The notes under the pieces were generated by a model, which saw only the letters and a list, made by a program, of their open reading frames with translations, was not told the DNA's origin and searched no databases. The translations under genes were made by a program, and so were the position numbers. Below are positions 9,925 to 23,015 of a stretch of 64,000 nt of DNA, piece by piece (within the stretch, counting starts at the first letter, position 1; every line of letters starts with the position of its first letter). The stretch is from Acanthochlamys bracteata (lineage: Eukaryota; Streptophyta; Magnoliopsida; Pandanales; Velloziaceae), in contig CM034137.1 in NCBI GenBank assembly GCA_019914995.1, positions 1,240,001 to 1,304,000 on the forward strand, read 5' to 3'.

Positions 9925-12591
9925 TCAGTGATGATGATGATCATCAGGAGGAGGAGCACTTGTGGCCTCTGGTTTTGCAACAACGCTGCCATCAATCGCT
10001 CTTCGTAAGAGTTCCTTCATCGACTCTTCTTCGTCCCAGTCGCCCGCCTGCCATGCATGACAACAACTTTGTGACTAAAAATCGAAAGAAAATATTACAT
10101 TATACTTGCATTGTTAATTGCTGGAAGCTTCGTTAGATATGCATTACCATATTTCTTATGATCTTCGTCGTAATTAATTTCTATGCATGAGTGGAAAGTG
10201 TTAACAGGATATGATTCACTTGACTGGAAAGAAAGAATTGTTCTTCTTAATAATATTAATTAATATTACTTTGTCAGAGATTTAGGAAGAAGATTGACCG
10301 CGTACGTTATTTATGTTTAAAAACATAAATCATCACGTGTTCAATCTCATTCCAGAACATTTAACGAAAATTCAACTGAAATTTTTCAAAAGGAGATCAG
10401 CCAATGCATGCAAATTTTAGTACATTTTTTGTTAATTTCTTAAAATGCGTTTCGTCAGTTGCGTTTTGCTTACCTGGATTTGAAATCTTAATGTCAATCG
10501 AGCAAAGGCTGCACCTTCCTGTTGCGGCAACAACGTTCTCGCCTCGAATGATTCTAAGCTTGCATTGCTCATCTCTTTCAAGCATTCGAGTACCCGAAGA
10601 GCCAAATCAGTTATATCACATACAACCCTCACATCAATCCTAACTGTTATCCGTTGCATTGTTGATGTTGATTCAGGTTCTCTGACTATTCGCAAACTCA
10701 TCACTGTTTCATTCGATTCTTCTTCTTCTTTACTTTGCGTTTCATTTGGTTGCGGCAGCAGAAGTTGCGCTTCAAGTTTTTTGTTCCTCTCTTCAAGCTC
10801 TGTTACTTGAGCTTTTAGCGCATTCAGGTACTCCTTCGTGCCTGTTAGCACTGACGTCTTGTCCTTCTGTGCAATAAAAGACTTCGAATCACGATCAATG
10901 CATTCATCAAATAGCTAAGTTGATCAAATCAAATCATGCATATCTACCTTTGTGCCTGGAGGGAGCAGTGACCGAAGGGCTACAAAACTTTCATTGAGCT
11001 TCTCCCTTCGTCTTCGTTCTGATATCATATGGTGCAGTTGAGTTGAAGTAGGCCGTGATGATTCTTGAGACAACCTGCTGCCTTCCACTCTTGTCAAATC
11101 AATCCCTCTGAGAATAGATATAGCCATCTTAACCATATGTTGGCTATGTTGAGGTCGTCTCCTTGATGTCTGAGGCGCAAGCGCCGCATTGTAAGGCTTA
11201 AATGCTGTCCGTTGTTGACCTTGAGCTGCAGGTTGCTGCTGCTGCTGCTGCGGAAGCAGTGAGGAAGAAGAAGTAGAAGTCGTTGAGCAGATAACGGCCA
11301 GCATGGCTCTGGTCAATGCTTCTTCATCTCTTGCTGTAGTCGGAAGATTTGCTTGTTGGCTACTAACAAGTGGTTGCTGCATTGCTGCTGCTGGTACTTG
11401 GTGCGATGGATTAAGAATTGGTATTATTGGAGGAATAAGAACTCTTGATGATCTACTTGAACTTGGCGAAGAAGAAGAGCCTGGTTTTGTTAGAAGCAAA
11501 GATGAAGAATCTGGACTCCCTACAGAAAGAGATTTTAACGACGATGAAGATGATGACTGATGGCTTTGACGGAGCGGAAAAAGCTCTCCAAACTGTGATT
11601 GATGGATTAGGTCTTCGCTGAACAAGTTGGTTATATCAGTCTTCAAATTTGCCTGCAAAATTAATTGAAAATTAAAGCAACCACTTGATCTTTAGATGTA
11701 TGGAAATTTAACTCGATGGTATAATTAACAATATATATTTGAAGGAAGATGACGAAAGAAGGTTGAGAAAAATTACGTTGCTTGATGAAGAGAAGCCGAG
11801 CTCGATCTCTCCGTTCTTGCATCCCATGAAAACACCCGTCTGTGTATCGGAATAAGATCAAAGCTAGTTTTATTTTCACGATATATATAGCGTGTAAGTA
11901 TCAAATTAAAAGCGATCAATTAAGTCTTGCCGAAGCATTTGCAAACCTTGATCCCAGCTTCCTGCAGTATGAGAGAAATACAAACGGATGAGATCAGTCT
12001 ATGAAAACCCAAACTATTTTAATCAGGCGGACAATGGAAGAAAATTTAAGATTAACTACTTACTCGATAGAATTGCCTTTGCACTTGTAATGCAGATAAA
12101 TCCATCAACTGAGATCCCTCTAGCTCAAGATAAGGCCATCCTTCTTTGTAAGCTGATCCAGGCACACAACTGCAGCAAATATTTCACGACTATAATTAAG
12201 AAGAACATTAATTTCTTGATTAATTTCTTAAAAAAACAAGTAGTTAATAGATAATTACTTGGTATCAACGTTCAAGAAGGATCCCCGGTAGACTTCGAAA
12301 AGCCTTTGCGCGATGCTTCCTGACGAGCTACTCCCTACTTCATCATTGTACCATCCATCCATTGATATCAAACAACTGAAAATTTCAAGTATATATATGC
12401 AATAGTGTATATAAAATCTATAACCAAAACTCGTGTATCTGCAATATGCATGAGAAGAGATGAAGATTTATGTACTTGGAAGGTAGGGGAAGATAGGACC
12501 ATAAAGAGATGTAGACGCAGCCGAGAGCGCGACCGACGCCTCGCAGGAAACGTCCTCGCGCTTCGGCACTGACGTAAAAGACGGTATCCAT
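9925..12591 (-). CDS. bHLH transcription factor, bHLH041-like
   Basis: Eight coding exons on the minus strand: 12591-12476, 12375-12259, 12169-12064, 11961-11947, 11839-11777, 11652-10948, 10866-10474, 10047-9925; 545 residues. The N-terminal part (SLWSYLPLPSNC, QVQRQFYREAGIKTGVFMGCKNGEIELG) matches the region before the bHLH in plant bHLH041 proteins. It is followed by a Ser/Gln-rich linker with LLPQQQQQQ. The basic region HHMISERRRREKLNES starts at 346 and keeps the His-Glu-Arg DNA contacts of E-box binders. It runs through LRSLLPPGTK|KDKTSVL into a leucine-rich coiled coil (to about 406). The C-terminal ITVRIDVRV...FQIQ part looks like the ACT-like dimerisation domain of many plant bHLHs. 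The tail ends in four His. Exon 4 is only 15 nt (EAGIK). It is probably nuclear; targets unknown. Confidence 0.88.
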
Positions 12592-15473
12592 TTTGCAGAC
12601 AAGTTAAAGTAATTTAACTAGCCTATAGCTAAATAGCTGATCGAAGTTTTATCTGTTAACATCTTGCAAGTGAGGAAAGAGAGAGGAAGAGAGAGAAAAG
12701 AGAGGACATACCGAGATCAGCGAATCGATCAATGGTGTTGAAATTTTCAAGGGAATCAATGGTGTTAATTGTAATGAATGAATGAAGGAGAAAGAAATTT
12801 CTTTACCTGAAATGAAAGAGAGAGTCTGCAGAAGAGAAGAGAAAAGTAGTCTGTTCAAAGTCCTTTAGTTTGAAAAGGGTCAACCTAAGGAGGCAGGCTT
12901 ACTCTACAGCAAAGACCGAGCAAATAAAATTAACATATGATAATTTTTTTTATCATTTTAAGATTTTAAATTAATTTAAGGTACTTCTAATTAATCTCTA
13001 TTTTTTTTAATGTATTATCTAACATATAGATTATGTGGGTCTTATTTTATATTAAACTAAAATAAACAATTATTATTATCGTTATTATCTATAGAAAAGA
13101 ATGTCACAACAAACGTGGTTTAATTTTGGTGTAATTGTCAAAATATATCTCTATCTGAAAAAGCAAATTCCACAAATTGTCAATAAAGCTGATCGGTAGA
13201 ATCCTGAATTTTTCTTCTTCAAAATAATCTTTTTCTTACCTTCAATTCCGCAGCCTTTCTATTTCATGCCAGCTTCCTATCGTCAAGCAGTAGTTATACA
13301 TCGCCCATTATCTAATATGTAAGCCATATCCTTGGTCTACAATAATTCTCTCGTATGTTGGTACAGAAATTATTATTCACAATCTTTGCTGAAAATTTCA
13401 GAAACATGTACTGTTATGAATTTAGTCTCACATTATTTGGGGACGTTAAAAAGTACATTTCACTCTATTTTAATAATTTTTATTTTATTTTATATTTTTA
13501 AATAATTTTTTATAATATTTATTTAAAATTTTGAAAATATAAAAAAATTATGTGTAAAATTTTATTACTATTTATTTTTCGAAATATAAATTGAAATATT
13601 TTTTATTTTAAAAAATTTTTATTTCAAAAATACTTTTAAACGTCAAATAAGTATTTATTTGAAACACTGTTTGACGGTATGCTTAAATAATCTTTAATTT
13701 AAATTTTTTAATTTCTATAATATTAAAAAATTTTAAATTTTGATAAAATTAAAAAGTTTATATTATAAAATTTTACTATACTTATTTTATATTTTTACAT
13801 GAAATACAAGATTTATTTTCTATCTCAAAATATTTTTTATTTAAAAAATTTATTTTATAAATGCTCTCGATCATGTTCTTAAGTCTTCTGTACAACTCAA
13901 TGACTTTTTTTTTCTTGTGAATAATTTGATTTACTAATGTTTGATCAGATAAAAAAGCAGGTTAATAATATAGAGATGGAAAACATTTAATGATCAACAA
14001 GAATTTAGGTCAACAAAATTTATCAAAGCTTCTAGTACAACTCGTACCAAAGAATGTTGCAATTTCTTATTACAACAAGCTTCTTCATTTCATTTTATAT
14101 TAGGGTTTAGCGCACCTGCTTAAACTTGTACGAAGAAATTGATTGCTCTTAGATTTGAAATTAGTGAAGTGACTTTCACATCTATTGGTTGATGATTAGG
14201 ACCAATAAAAAAAAGTAGCTTTGGTTGGATCAAGTATTATTAGGCCATAAAATTTTATAAATTTAATAAAAAATAAAGTTTTTTGAAAATAAAATTTAAA
14301 ATAATAATTTAAGTATGTGAAGTAAATTTTAAAATAAAATTTTAATAAAAATAAACTTATATAGAAGTTGAAGTGAAATTTAATTTAAATCTAAAAAAAA
14401 GTAGATTTTGTTGGGTAAGATTTGGATAATAATTAAAACATGACCTTAAAACGCATACCAAATGTAGTAGGTGGGTGAGATTTGGACCATATATAAATAA
14501 CTACGGTCATGGTATTTGGAATTATTTTTACAGAAGTTTGAAGATTTCGTGACATTTTTGTTTTTTGTTTTGGTAATTTAATTAGTCTCCATAAATTAAT
14601 ATCACTGTTTACCATTTTTTTTCTTAATACATAATTATATACATTTTCCTCTAATAAATTAGGAAAAAAAAACGATGAAAAATTCGTACTCAATCATAAT
14701 CCAACTTTTAACATTTAATGATATATGAAAGTATTTTGTTTATTGTAGGAAATGCTTTGCTCTACAATTGAAGTTTCCAAGTTCCGACTGCTATTATCAC
14801 TATAATTAACACTGTATTTGAATTGGTAGAAATTAAAAGCAACAAAAAGTAAATAAATTAATTAATTTTCATGATTTTTATTTGGGAACGAATTCATAAA
14901 AATAATAAGAAATAAAATTTCTCTTATTATTTTTTATTGGGAGTAATCAGATACACTCTAATATAGAGTGTAATCACAAGGAAAAATAATTTTGGAACCG
15001 TAGATAATTTGAAGTTATGATCTTGTCCATATTATTTTATTATATTTACATACTTGATTACGTTTTTCTTTCTGTTTCAACTCTCTTCTTATTTTATTTT
15101 TATTTTTTATTTTTTTCAGTAATTTACTTTTTTTTAATTTGAAAAATGTAAATAAATTATACATTATAAACTTTTTAACATACAATTTTTATTATTTCTT
15201 AAATTAAAAATATTAGCTCGTTCATTATAAAAATTTTACTAAATGTTTTTTTTAATATTCTACTTTAAGCAATTCTACTCGACCACTAATGCAACAATGT
15301 TGACACAGTAAAATTTGTAACATAGCGCAAGGCCCATAATGTTACCCAAACAAAATGACTACATAAGGTTTTAGCAGTTTTATGGCCTAGCCCATTAGAT
15401 CCAACTTTTTAGATTGCACTTCCCGCTCTCGTCTTTCCCATTATTTTCTTTTAAAGTTCTGACTCACTGAGTC
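12592..15473. other. Intergenic, AT-rich, divergent promoter region
   Basis: About 12592-12860 (GA-rich on the plus strand, CT-rich on the minus strand) is probably the 5' leader of the bHLH gene. Most of 12930-15300 is AT-rich with several small inverted-repeat-like elements (one at 13442-13644; looser ones at about 13674-13870 and 14250-14420). The last 150 bases before 15474 are presumably the promoter and leader of the next gene. No coding ORF is convincing. Confidence 0.5.
13442..13644. repeat. AT-rich inverted-repeat element (MITE-like), 203 bp
   Basis: The ends are GACGTTAAAAAGTA (13442-13455) and TACTTTTAAACGTC (13631-13644), reverse complements at 13 of 14 positions. The interior is almost pure A/T and non-coding. 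This size, end structure and composition recur across the window. Confidence 0.6.
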
Positions 15474-18400
15474 ATGAACATCCTGCCGGAACTCGTTTCC
15501 TTGTTCATTGAACTCGCTTCAAACGTTCATCAATCAACTCCACCGCAACCAATCGCCGCGGTCTCTTCTCTAGTCGCTTCCTTCAACTCCGACGAGGTCG
15601 GCGATGATCCTAGGGTTAGGGCTCTTGATGCGGCCCTCTCTCTCATGTGCTTCGGGGAGCGGGAGATCTATAGATCTCGAATCGAATGTAGTGCTCGAAC
15701 TGTTGTTTCGGTGCTCAATTCTTTGGTTTTATGTAAGGTTTTGAAGTTTGGGAGCGGGGAAGAGGTGTTGATGGTTGGGTGCTCGATGTCGCCGGATGAA
15801 TTAGTTGAAATACTCTGGGTCTGTAGTGATGCGATCGATAACCTCCGCAGCCAAGGTGGTGATCAGTTGAATTCTTTTTGTCTAGTGAATTCTAAATTTC
15901 ATTTTGTAAGTGTTATTAATATGAGTGTGATTTCCAGAGTCATTTGCGACTGGTAAAGGCTATGATTTAACGTGATCTATAACAGTTTTTCCTATGCAAT
16001 ACCTTGAAAAGGCTGCGATCATCTGCTTTGCGTTACTGAATCTACTTGTGTTTTTCAATAAACCAGGTTACCCTCGTTAGTAGTTGGAGTCAAATAAGTT
16101 ATTTATTTCATATTGGCTGTTGTTGCCTATGTGTCAAGTATTTGCCTCTATCCGTATTATAACATGAGCCACGCAATTTATTCTGGATCATTAGAAACTT
16201 TCAAGTCACAAAGTCTAAAAGAGCAACAGACATTTTCTGCATTCAACTGTGTAAGATTAGTTCATATTGGAAAACCGAAAGTTACTTTTCAATCTCTATC
16301 CACTGATGGCATTGGTGTTTATTCTCCTAACTCCTCTTTTGTTTCACATTACAGAACTTTCAGAACTTTCTCTTTTACTTCTGCACTCAACATTTCGAAC
16401 AGCCTTATCCTGTTTGCATCTCGAATGTTCTTTGCAAGTAAATGGAGGGACATATACCGAAAAGAAGCGTGCAATTGCCAAGTTGACAAATGGTTTGCCT
16501 AAAGAAATCTGCGTAGATAGCCATCTATTGCACTTAAGGTAGTCTATCGTATTGATCTTCATAGTTCAATCAAAGATTTCTCATGTATGGTAATTATTCT
16601 CTATGACTATGTTAGCTGATATATCGAGCTTCCTACTTCCGACTTTAAGTATTTCATTGGATAAGAAATTGATCATTTTGGTATTTCAGGTCATTTTCAT
16701 GGTATCTTGATCCTGTGATTTTGAAGCAGGACATTTCAGAGATATTGCATGAGACTATTGAGCGGCCCTTTCTTTGTCTTAGAAAGGAACTGCTTGGTAG
16801 ATCGGCTTGGCGTACGATGATTATGTGCCTAGTTGGTTCTCCAACTATATTCACTGAAACAAGGTCACTATTACATGGCTGGTTTCTTTTGACGTACGTT
16901 ACTTAATCTAATTTTGTTCCTTGAATGATAAAATTCAATAAAAATTGTCTTCTGTTAGTCTTAATTTACATCATTTGGATTGTGCATCTTATAGAGGTTG
17001 GCATGTAGTTGTTATTTCTCACAGCAGTCCATGTTGCACACTTCAAGTATTTGCACCGAGTATTGTCAAGCATGCAGTCCCAAATATATTTGTAGGCTTT
17101 CATAAAGTGGTACTTCTAGCGATTGTTTGTACCGGACTTCTCAGACATACAAGTCTGACAATTTTCTAGAATCTATTATGTGTAAATGTAAAGCTGATGT
17201 CATGAAAAGTTCTTTCTACACTATGAAGTCTGTTTATTATTCAGCCAGTAATCATGTTTGTGCATTTAATTTGAAAATGATGATGTGGCCAGGGGTTTGG
17301 ATGTCATATTGCTCGTACAGGGCGCTATAGTTTCTTGTACATTAGACATTCTTTCAAGACCAAATGGATGGGGTATTCCAACAAGATTGGGGATGACATA
17401 TCCATTTCTGCATGCATATTTTTCCAGTGAGCAATATCCCCTGCTTTCTGTACTAAGTGGACATGTTTCTCGTTCAAGTATTTTGGACATTGTTAACTAC
17501 ATAAGAAAGACAGCTGCTTCTAATGCAAACTATTTGGATCCAGCCCCATCTAATTTCTCCGAAGACATTTCTATACATGAAGAAGAGATAGCAAAGACTA
17601 TTGATCACAATTCAACATGGTATTTTCTGTTACACAATCGCCTGTTGTTTAACTCTTGTCTATTGCCAATAGAAAAGAACTGTTATTGGAGCTGATTGCT
17701 GGACCTATTTTTTCTGTTGCTTCACAGGGGATTCCTGGTGAGTTTTCCTACGTGGTTCTATTTTGCATCTGCTCTGGTATTCTATAAACGATCATACGGA
17801 GATTCTTTTCTCTCAAAAGTTGTATCTACTGCAATGGAAGATGAGGCTCGTGAGAATGAACTTCATCAAGCTACTGTTGAATACGTTTCTTGGGTTTTGA
17901 GCCCAGTTAATTATGGTCAACGTTGCCAGCTAGCAGAAATTATCAATAATCTTGCATTGTCTTGGTTTATGAACACCAAAGTCACAGCTAACTATAACCA
18001 GTGCTTACAATCGGATATCTCTCATGGAAACACTGTCAGCAACTGCAGGAAGCTCCGAATACCGAAAGTGGCCAACTCACAGAAACCTACAACAGCGGGA
18101 GGTAATATCAATCTGTCAGGCCTCCTTGCTTGTCTCAAAGAATTTCATTGTGATTGGACAAAATTGTTCTCGGGGACAACTATTAGCCATGGGTCTACTA
18201 AAGGGAATCCAGAACATACTGCAAGTGTAAAGGTACAATCATTAGTGAATAAGATCCCTCTAGGAATTTTACTTATATATCCTAATCTGTTAGAGGGAAA
18301 TGGATGTGAATTGCTCCTTCATTTTGCAACTACTGGTGACATTCTACAACTTGAAGACACGCTGAAGAAAGCAAAAGATTCTGTGGACAATGAATTTATT

Positions 18401-18793
18401 TGGTGTGCAGGTGACAAACTACAGTGGGCCACTGATGGAGCACGTCTGGTCTTTAATTTGTTTGATTATATCAATGATATTATAACCTCATTTAGTTCTG
18501 AGGATATTAAGGTCGACTATGTCACCCTGATGAAAAACAAAGTATCTAGGTATTTGCTTAAATGTGTGAAAACTTTGCTTGGCCTGCATACTACGGGATT
18601 TCCAGATGATATTCATACTCAGAGATTAGATAAACTTTCAGATCTTCAGTGGAGGCTAATGAAATGGGTGCAGCAGGGTCGGGAAACATTTGACTGGTGC
18701 TCAGCCTTCCATGAAGTTCTTAATGAGCTTTCGAGGAGGTTGAAAGTTTCGGCAGAGCATGACAAATATGGCAAAGCAATAAATGCTGGCTGA
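15474..18793 (+). CDS. Uncharacterised helical plant protein, 720 residues
   Basis: Five coding exons: 15474-15855, 16355-16538, 16690-16893, 17293-17619, 17728-18793. I do not recognise the family. The product is largely Leu-rich helix (LSELSLLLLHSTFRTALSCL, YVSWVLSP, LNELSRRLKV), compatible with an ARM/HEAT-like or other helical scaffold, but no repeat signature is clear. No signal peptide, transmembrane anchor or catalytic motif is evident. Phases were decisive: exon 1 must end at 15855 (CAAG|GTGG, phase 1) to read RSQELSELSL. The stronger-looking donor GTAAGT at 15906 forces an early stop in exon 2. Later joins read LHLRSFSWYLDP, WFLLTGLDVILL and STWGFLVSFPTWF. The last exon (17728-18793) is the longest and is open throughout. 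The start is the first ATG; an N-terminal extension cannot be excluded. Confidence 0.72.
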
Positions 18794-19575
18794 TTGAATC
18801 CTTCCTATTCACTGCATTTGAAGAAATTCCAATTACTCTAGGGAGATGCAAGGTAATCAGGTAATTGTGTCAATCTTGGGGAAGAGAGAAGGTTAGTTCT
18901 TTAGTCTTCGTTCATGGTCTGCATAGTTTAGTGGCACAAGTTTGTCATCTTAGATTCTTACCCTTTAGTTTCAGAATTAAAGCATCTTCAGTCTTCACTA
19001 ATTAATCCTTACATAGCTGTAGTTGATAGGAGAGCATTATTTACTGGTGTATCTAACTTCTATGGCTTTTCTAAGATTGATTTAATTAATTCTGTGTTCA
19101 TGTTTAGTGGCTCATGAAAGTTGAGGGAACTCAAACATTGTATAAATGTAGGTTCCCCTCATCCTTCTTAAAATTTCAGCGTATACCTCTTCGTACACAT
19201 TTTGTCATCTATCATATGAGAACTACTACTCGAGGCCATTTGTGGTCTTGGTCTCAATAATTCTTGAAATCAGTGGAGTCCTAATGGACAAGGTGTTGGA
19301 CCTTGTCCAGCCACATCCACTAAGATCATCCGATGCGACTATGTTCTGGACTAAGGGCAGCACAGCTTTCATGAGTTGCATTTCTTTGGATGATTTGAAA
19401 TGTAGAATTAGTTAAGCCTCTAACTTTTGGCTTCTGTACCATGTCCTACTACGTAGATGAAACTTGTACATTATAGATCTCTGAATGTATATTGAGTATT
19501 GTACTCTCAAAATGGTTACTTCTATAGGGAACAAGTATATTTCCAGTTGTTACCACATGACAAAGACAGACATGT
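18794..19575. other. Convergent 3' flanks
   Basis: This lies between the stop of the 720-residue protein gene and the stop of the ascorbate oxidase gene. It is ordinary non-coding sequence, likely 3' UTRs and polyadenylation regions. I see no repeat or RNA gene. Confidence 0.5.
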
Positions 19576-22500
19576 TTATGGTAAATTCTTGTTCATCAGC
19601 AAGCTCCCTGTCTGGCCGCATGTTAATGCTTCATTTGGTATTTTACCTACTTGTTCAATGCCTTCAGCAAAAATTATGCCCATCCCCATATGTAGATGTG
19701 GCTCTATGTGGCAATGAAATGCCCAAACACCAGGGTTGTCTGCCACAAACCGTATTGCTGTCCATCCGTATGGAAAGATTACCACTGTATTTCTTAATGG
19801 TGGATTTTTTAGGTTGAATTTTGGAATTTCACTCTCAGTAAACATTCCGTCTCCATGTGCTAAAACCCAGAAGTCGTGCCCATGCAGGTGCCATGGATGT
19901 ATCTCGCTAACATTTGCAGCAAGTGCGTTTGCATTCTGAAGGATAATATCGACAGTGCTGTTGAAGTCGAGCTTGTATAAATTACTACCCTGAGTGGTGT
20001 TCGGATTAAATGGGGGCTGCATTACATTATACACCTTTGGAAATGCATCTGGTGGTTTCACATTTAGATCATTCTGCAACTTGTATTTGAGGGCTCCGAG
20101 ATACGGAGTGGGTGGAAGAACCATGGAAATGTTGTTGAGTGACCATTTTATGTTACCATTGAATTTGTTCTGTGTATTGAGTAGAGAAATTTGTCTCTGT
20201 GATTTGGATGGCGGTTTAGGCATGCCTTCGGTTGCAAGAATTTTGTAGTAGAAGGATTTGCTGTGAGCATAATCGTTCCATGCTGGGGTGACAGGAAATG
20301 AAGATTTTGGGAGCTCCAGTGGGGAGTTTGGTCTGTAGTTCAAGATTGCAAGAGCAGGGTTCGTCTTTGGAAGCCTTCCTCTGACACCAACAGATATCCA
20401 GTAATTGGAAGATGTTTGGTTTGTTGTAATCAGAACAGAATAGCTTTCACCAGAGTATATATCAATGTCGTCTACCCCAAATGGCTCCACATAGTTACCA
20501 TCAGCTTCAACCACCAACATCTTGTGATTCTGCAAAAACAATTGAACTTCAACTATTGAGCCCATGGACAATGTAAGTAACTCAGTATTTAGGAAAGCTT
20601 ATGTTAATATCTAATGTGGAATTTAATGATTAATACTAAGAACATTTAATCATTATATCTTACACCAATGGCCAGATTGAGAGAAGCCAATGAGGTTGAG
20701 CTTGCAATCCTTAGCCTGTATGTTTTATTGGGCTCGACAGGCAGCACAACAGGTGCACATTGGTCCGGTTGATACGTGCATGAATTGGGTTCCGCATTAA
20801 GCTGTGCAGATAGGGAACAGTTATACTGACCCCGGCCGTTTATCAATATACTCTGCACCAAAGGAAACCAGCTGAGGTACGTCTTTAGACAAATTTTGGT
20901 AACATTTTTTAAAAAACTTATACAAGTTAATGTTCCTATCACTAGCAACCTGTATAGTTTCAATTGCTTTAGTGATTATGGTTGCAACTTCCATTGGTAA
21001 CATGCATGGCCTGTTTACTCGATTTGGTTGGATCTGTACTAATTAATGTTGGGTGCTTGCCTTTTGTACAAGGGTCTCCATCAGCTTTATAATAGCCACT
21101 AAAAATTATTTTTTAAGCGAAACTTTGCAGCTCATTACGTATCTGTTCGTTTGTCTCAACCGTGCTACTTTATCTTTTGTTTCTTTCTTTAGACTGTTTT
21201 ATATTAATTTTATATTTTGCATTGTATTGCTACTTGTATTAATTTATATGTTGTCTTTAGTATTATATTTGTATTCTCCTTAAAGGTTGATTAAAAAATC
21301 ATATATGTATACCTAACCACCATTATGGAACCATATTCTAATTATCCTATCCTATCAGAAAAGCTAAAATAAAGAAGAAAAGCATTGAAAGTCTTTCATG
21401 ATTCTGTACGAGACATGCTGTCACTTTTTTCATGAAGCGCACTCCACAAAGAGTGAAAACTGATTAAGAGCGCTTGTTTTCAAAAAAAAAAAATTATGCA
21501 TACTTTTTTGGTAGGATCAAATTTTTATACTAAAATAATTAAACAATTATTTATAATTAGTATCTCTTATATATAAATAATATGTTTATTTTAGCATTTA
21601 GCTAATATATAATTATTAAGAGGTATATATTATTGAGCCCATCAAATTAAAATCTAATTTGGTTCAGACAAATTGTTTGTCCTAACAAGTGTTTTTATTG
21701 GGGCATCATTTTAGGCTACTATATTACTAAATCGGAGTTGGTCCATCTGGCTAGCATGTTTTTTAGTCAGGTTTTATTCGACATTAACCCTACTAATTGG
21801 AGTCTAGCCTAACCGTGACGTCCAACATTTTCTATTCCCTAAAGAAGTTGATAAACCATGCAAATGAATTGCAAAACAAGTCAAAACAGTGAGTGATATT
21901 TAATCTTAATAGAGAGACCATATATAATTGAACTAGTGCTATTTAATGAATTGTATGTGACCTGTGGTTCTCCGACCCAACGGAAGGGAACGGAGGAAAG
22001 CCCGACCATCTGCGCCTGAACACTCGCATGATACCAGTCACTGAGCAGCAGTGCATGCTCGCTGTCGTAGTGGAACGGCACTAGTTCTCCTTCTGCAGCT
22101 ACGTCGACTATCAGCAACCCGTAAAGCCCTGCTGCTCTTTGCATACCGTAGTGCCCGTGGTAGAAGTACGTCCCTGCCTGAGAATATGCAGCTAGTCATC
22201 AGCTAAAAGCTAGAATTCTTCTTTTCCTTGAATTGATTCTGTAATATTACCTTGTCAACTTTGAATCTGTAGACGAAGGTTTCGTCTGGTTTAATGGCGC
22301 ACTGAGAGACGGACGCTGTCCCGTCCATCCATGGCGTTCCAAACTGCAGCAAATCAGCGAATGTCAACAAATCAATTTACATAAAAAAGAACTCAAAGGG
22401 CCATGCATGTAAAGAGCGTGTGACTACACTGATCAGTCAAGGATTAAAAATTTTAGAGTAACGGCTGGTGGTTTCTATCGTTTTGATGAAAAAGAGAACA

Positions 22501-22831
22501 AAAGAAGTATGAAACTACTGCATACATGCTTTTGTTGTTGGGAGTAGTATATGCTGACCTGTCTGATTCCATGCCAGTGAATAACAACACCTTCAGTAGG
22601 AAGACTGTTCTTGAGCTCAACTACTATAGTATCGCCAGCCTTAGCTCTGATCATCGGACCGGGAAACACACCATTAATTCCGATCACAAGGTTTTCTACG
22701 CAATCGGGTGACCAGAACACGTACCCTACTTCCCATTTGAAGTGTCTCGCCTTAGATCTAGCCGGCCAAGTGCAGTGGCCTAAAACAAAGATGCAGAACA
22801 GCTGCAACAGTAGTAGTGAGAGTCTCACCAT
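19576..22831 (-). CDS. L-ascorbate oxidase (multicopper oxidase)
   Basis: Five exons on the minus strand: 22831-22559, 22343-22251, 22177-21962, 20852-20664, 20529-19576; 574 residues, all joined in phase 0. It is a secreted blue copper enzyme oxidising ascorbate in the apoplast while reducing oxygen to water (EC 1.10.3.3). A signal peptide (1-20, [15 protein letters not shown]) precedes three cupredoxin domains. Copper ligands are visible: HWHG (85-88), YHGHYG (128-133), HPWHLHGH (468-475) and [12 protein letters not shown] (529-540). The type-1 site is His468, Cys530, His535 and axial Met540, the ascorbate-oxidase arrangement; laccases often carry Leu or Phe there. [13 protein letters not shown] and similar sites suggest N-glycosylation. 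Intron 3 is 1.1 kb. The closest alternative is a plant laccase or SKU5-type protein; the complete ligand set argues against SKU5. Confidence 0.94.
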
Positions 22832-23002
22832 GCTTTTATAACAACCTGTGAAAATGAATCCCTAGCTACCAACAGAGAAGTAGTGAAGAGAAAGCAAATA
22901 TCTTCCAAATTTTGTAATCAATTGGAGAACTGTTTCCTTTTGCTTGAACAAACAGTCACTGGTATTGTGAATTAGACTGATTCAATTCTAGTATCCACAT
23001 AT

Positions 23003-23015
23003 ATATTATATAATA
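23003..23015 (-). promoter_or_regulatory. Candidate TATA box of the ascorbate oxidase gene
   Basis: On the minus strand this reads CTATTATATAATA, about 170 bases upstream of the start codon at 22831, a normal distance allowing for a 5' leader. Supported by position and composition only; the surroundings are AT-rich. Confidence 0.4.

Noticed and set aside
10404-11560. Plus-strand ORFs across the bHLH gene
   Set aside because: Antisense shadows of exons 6 and 7; no domain is visible.
15474-15956. Exon 1 of the 720-residue gene extending to the GTAAGT donor at 15906
   Set aside because: It would join exon 2 in the frame that stops at 16438 (AAG TAA), while the donor at 15855 opens the frame that leads through all later exons.
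19485-19939. Plus-strand ORFs over the ascorbate oxidase last exon
   Set aside because: Antisense to the copper-binding C-terminal exon, which is fully explained.
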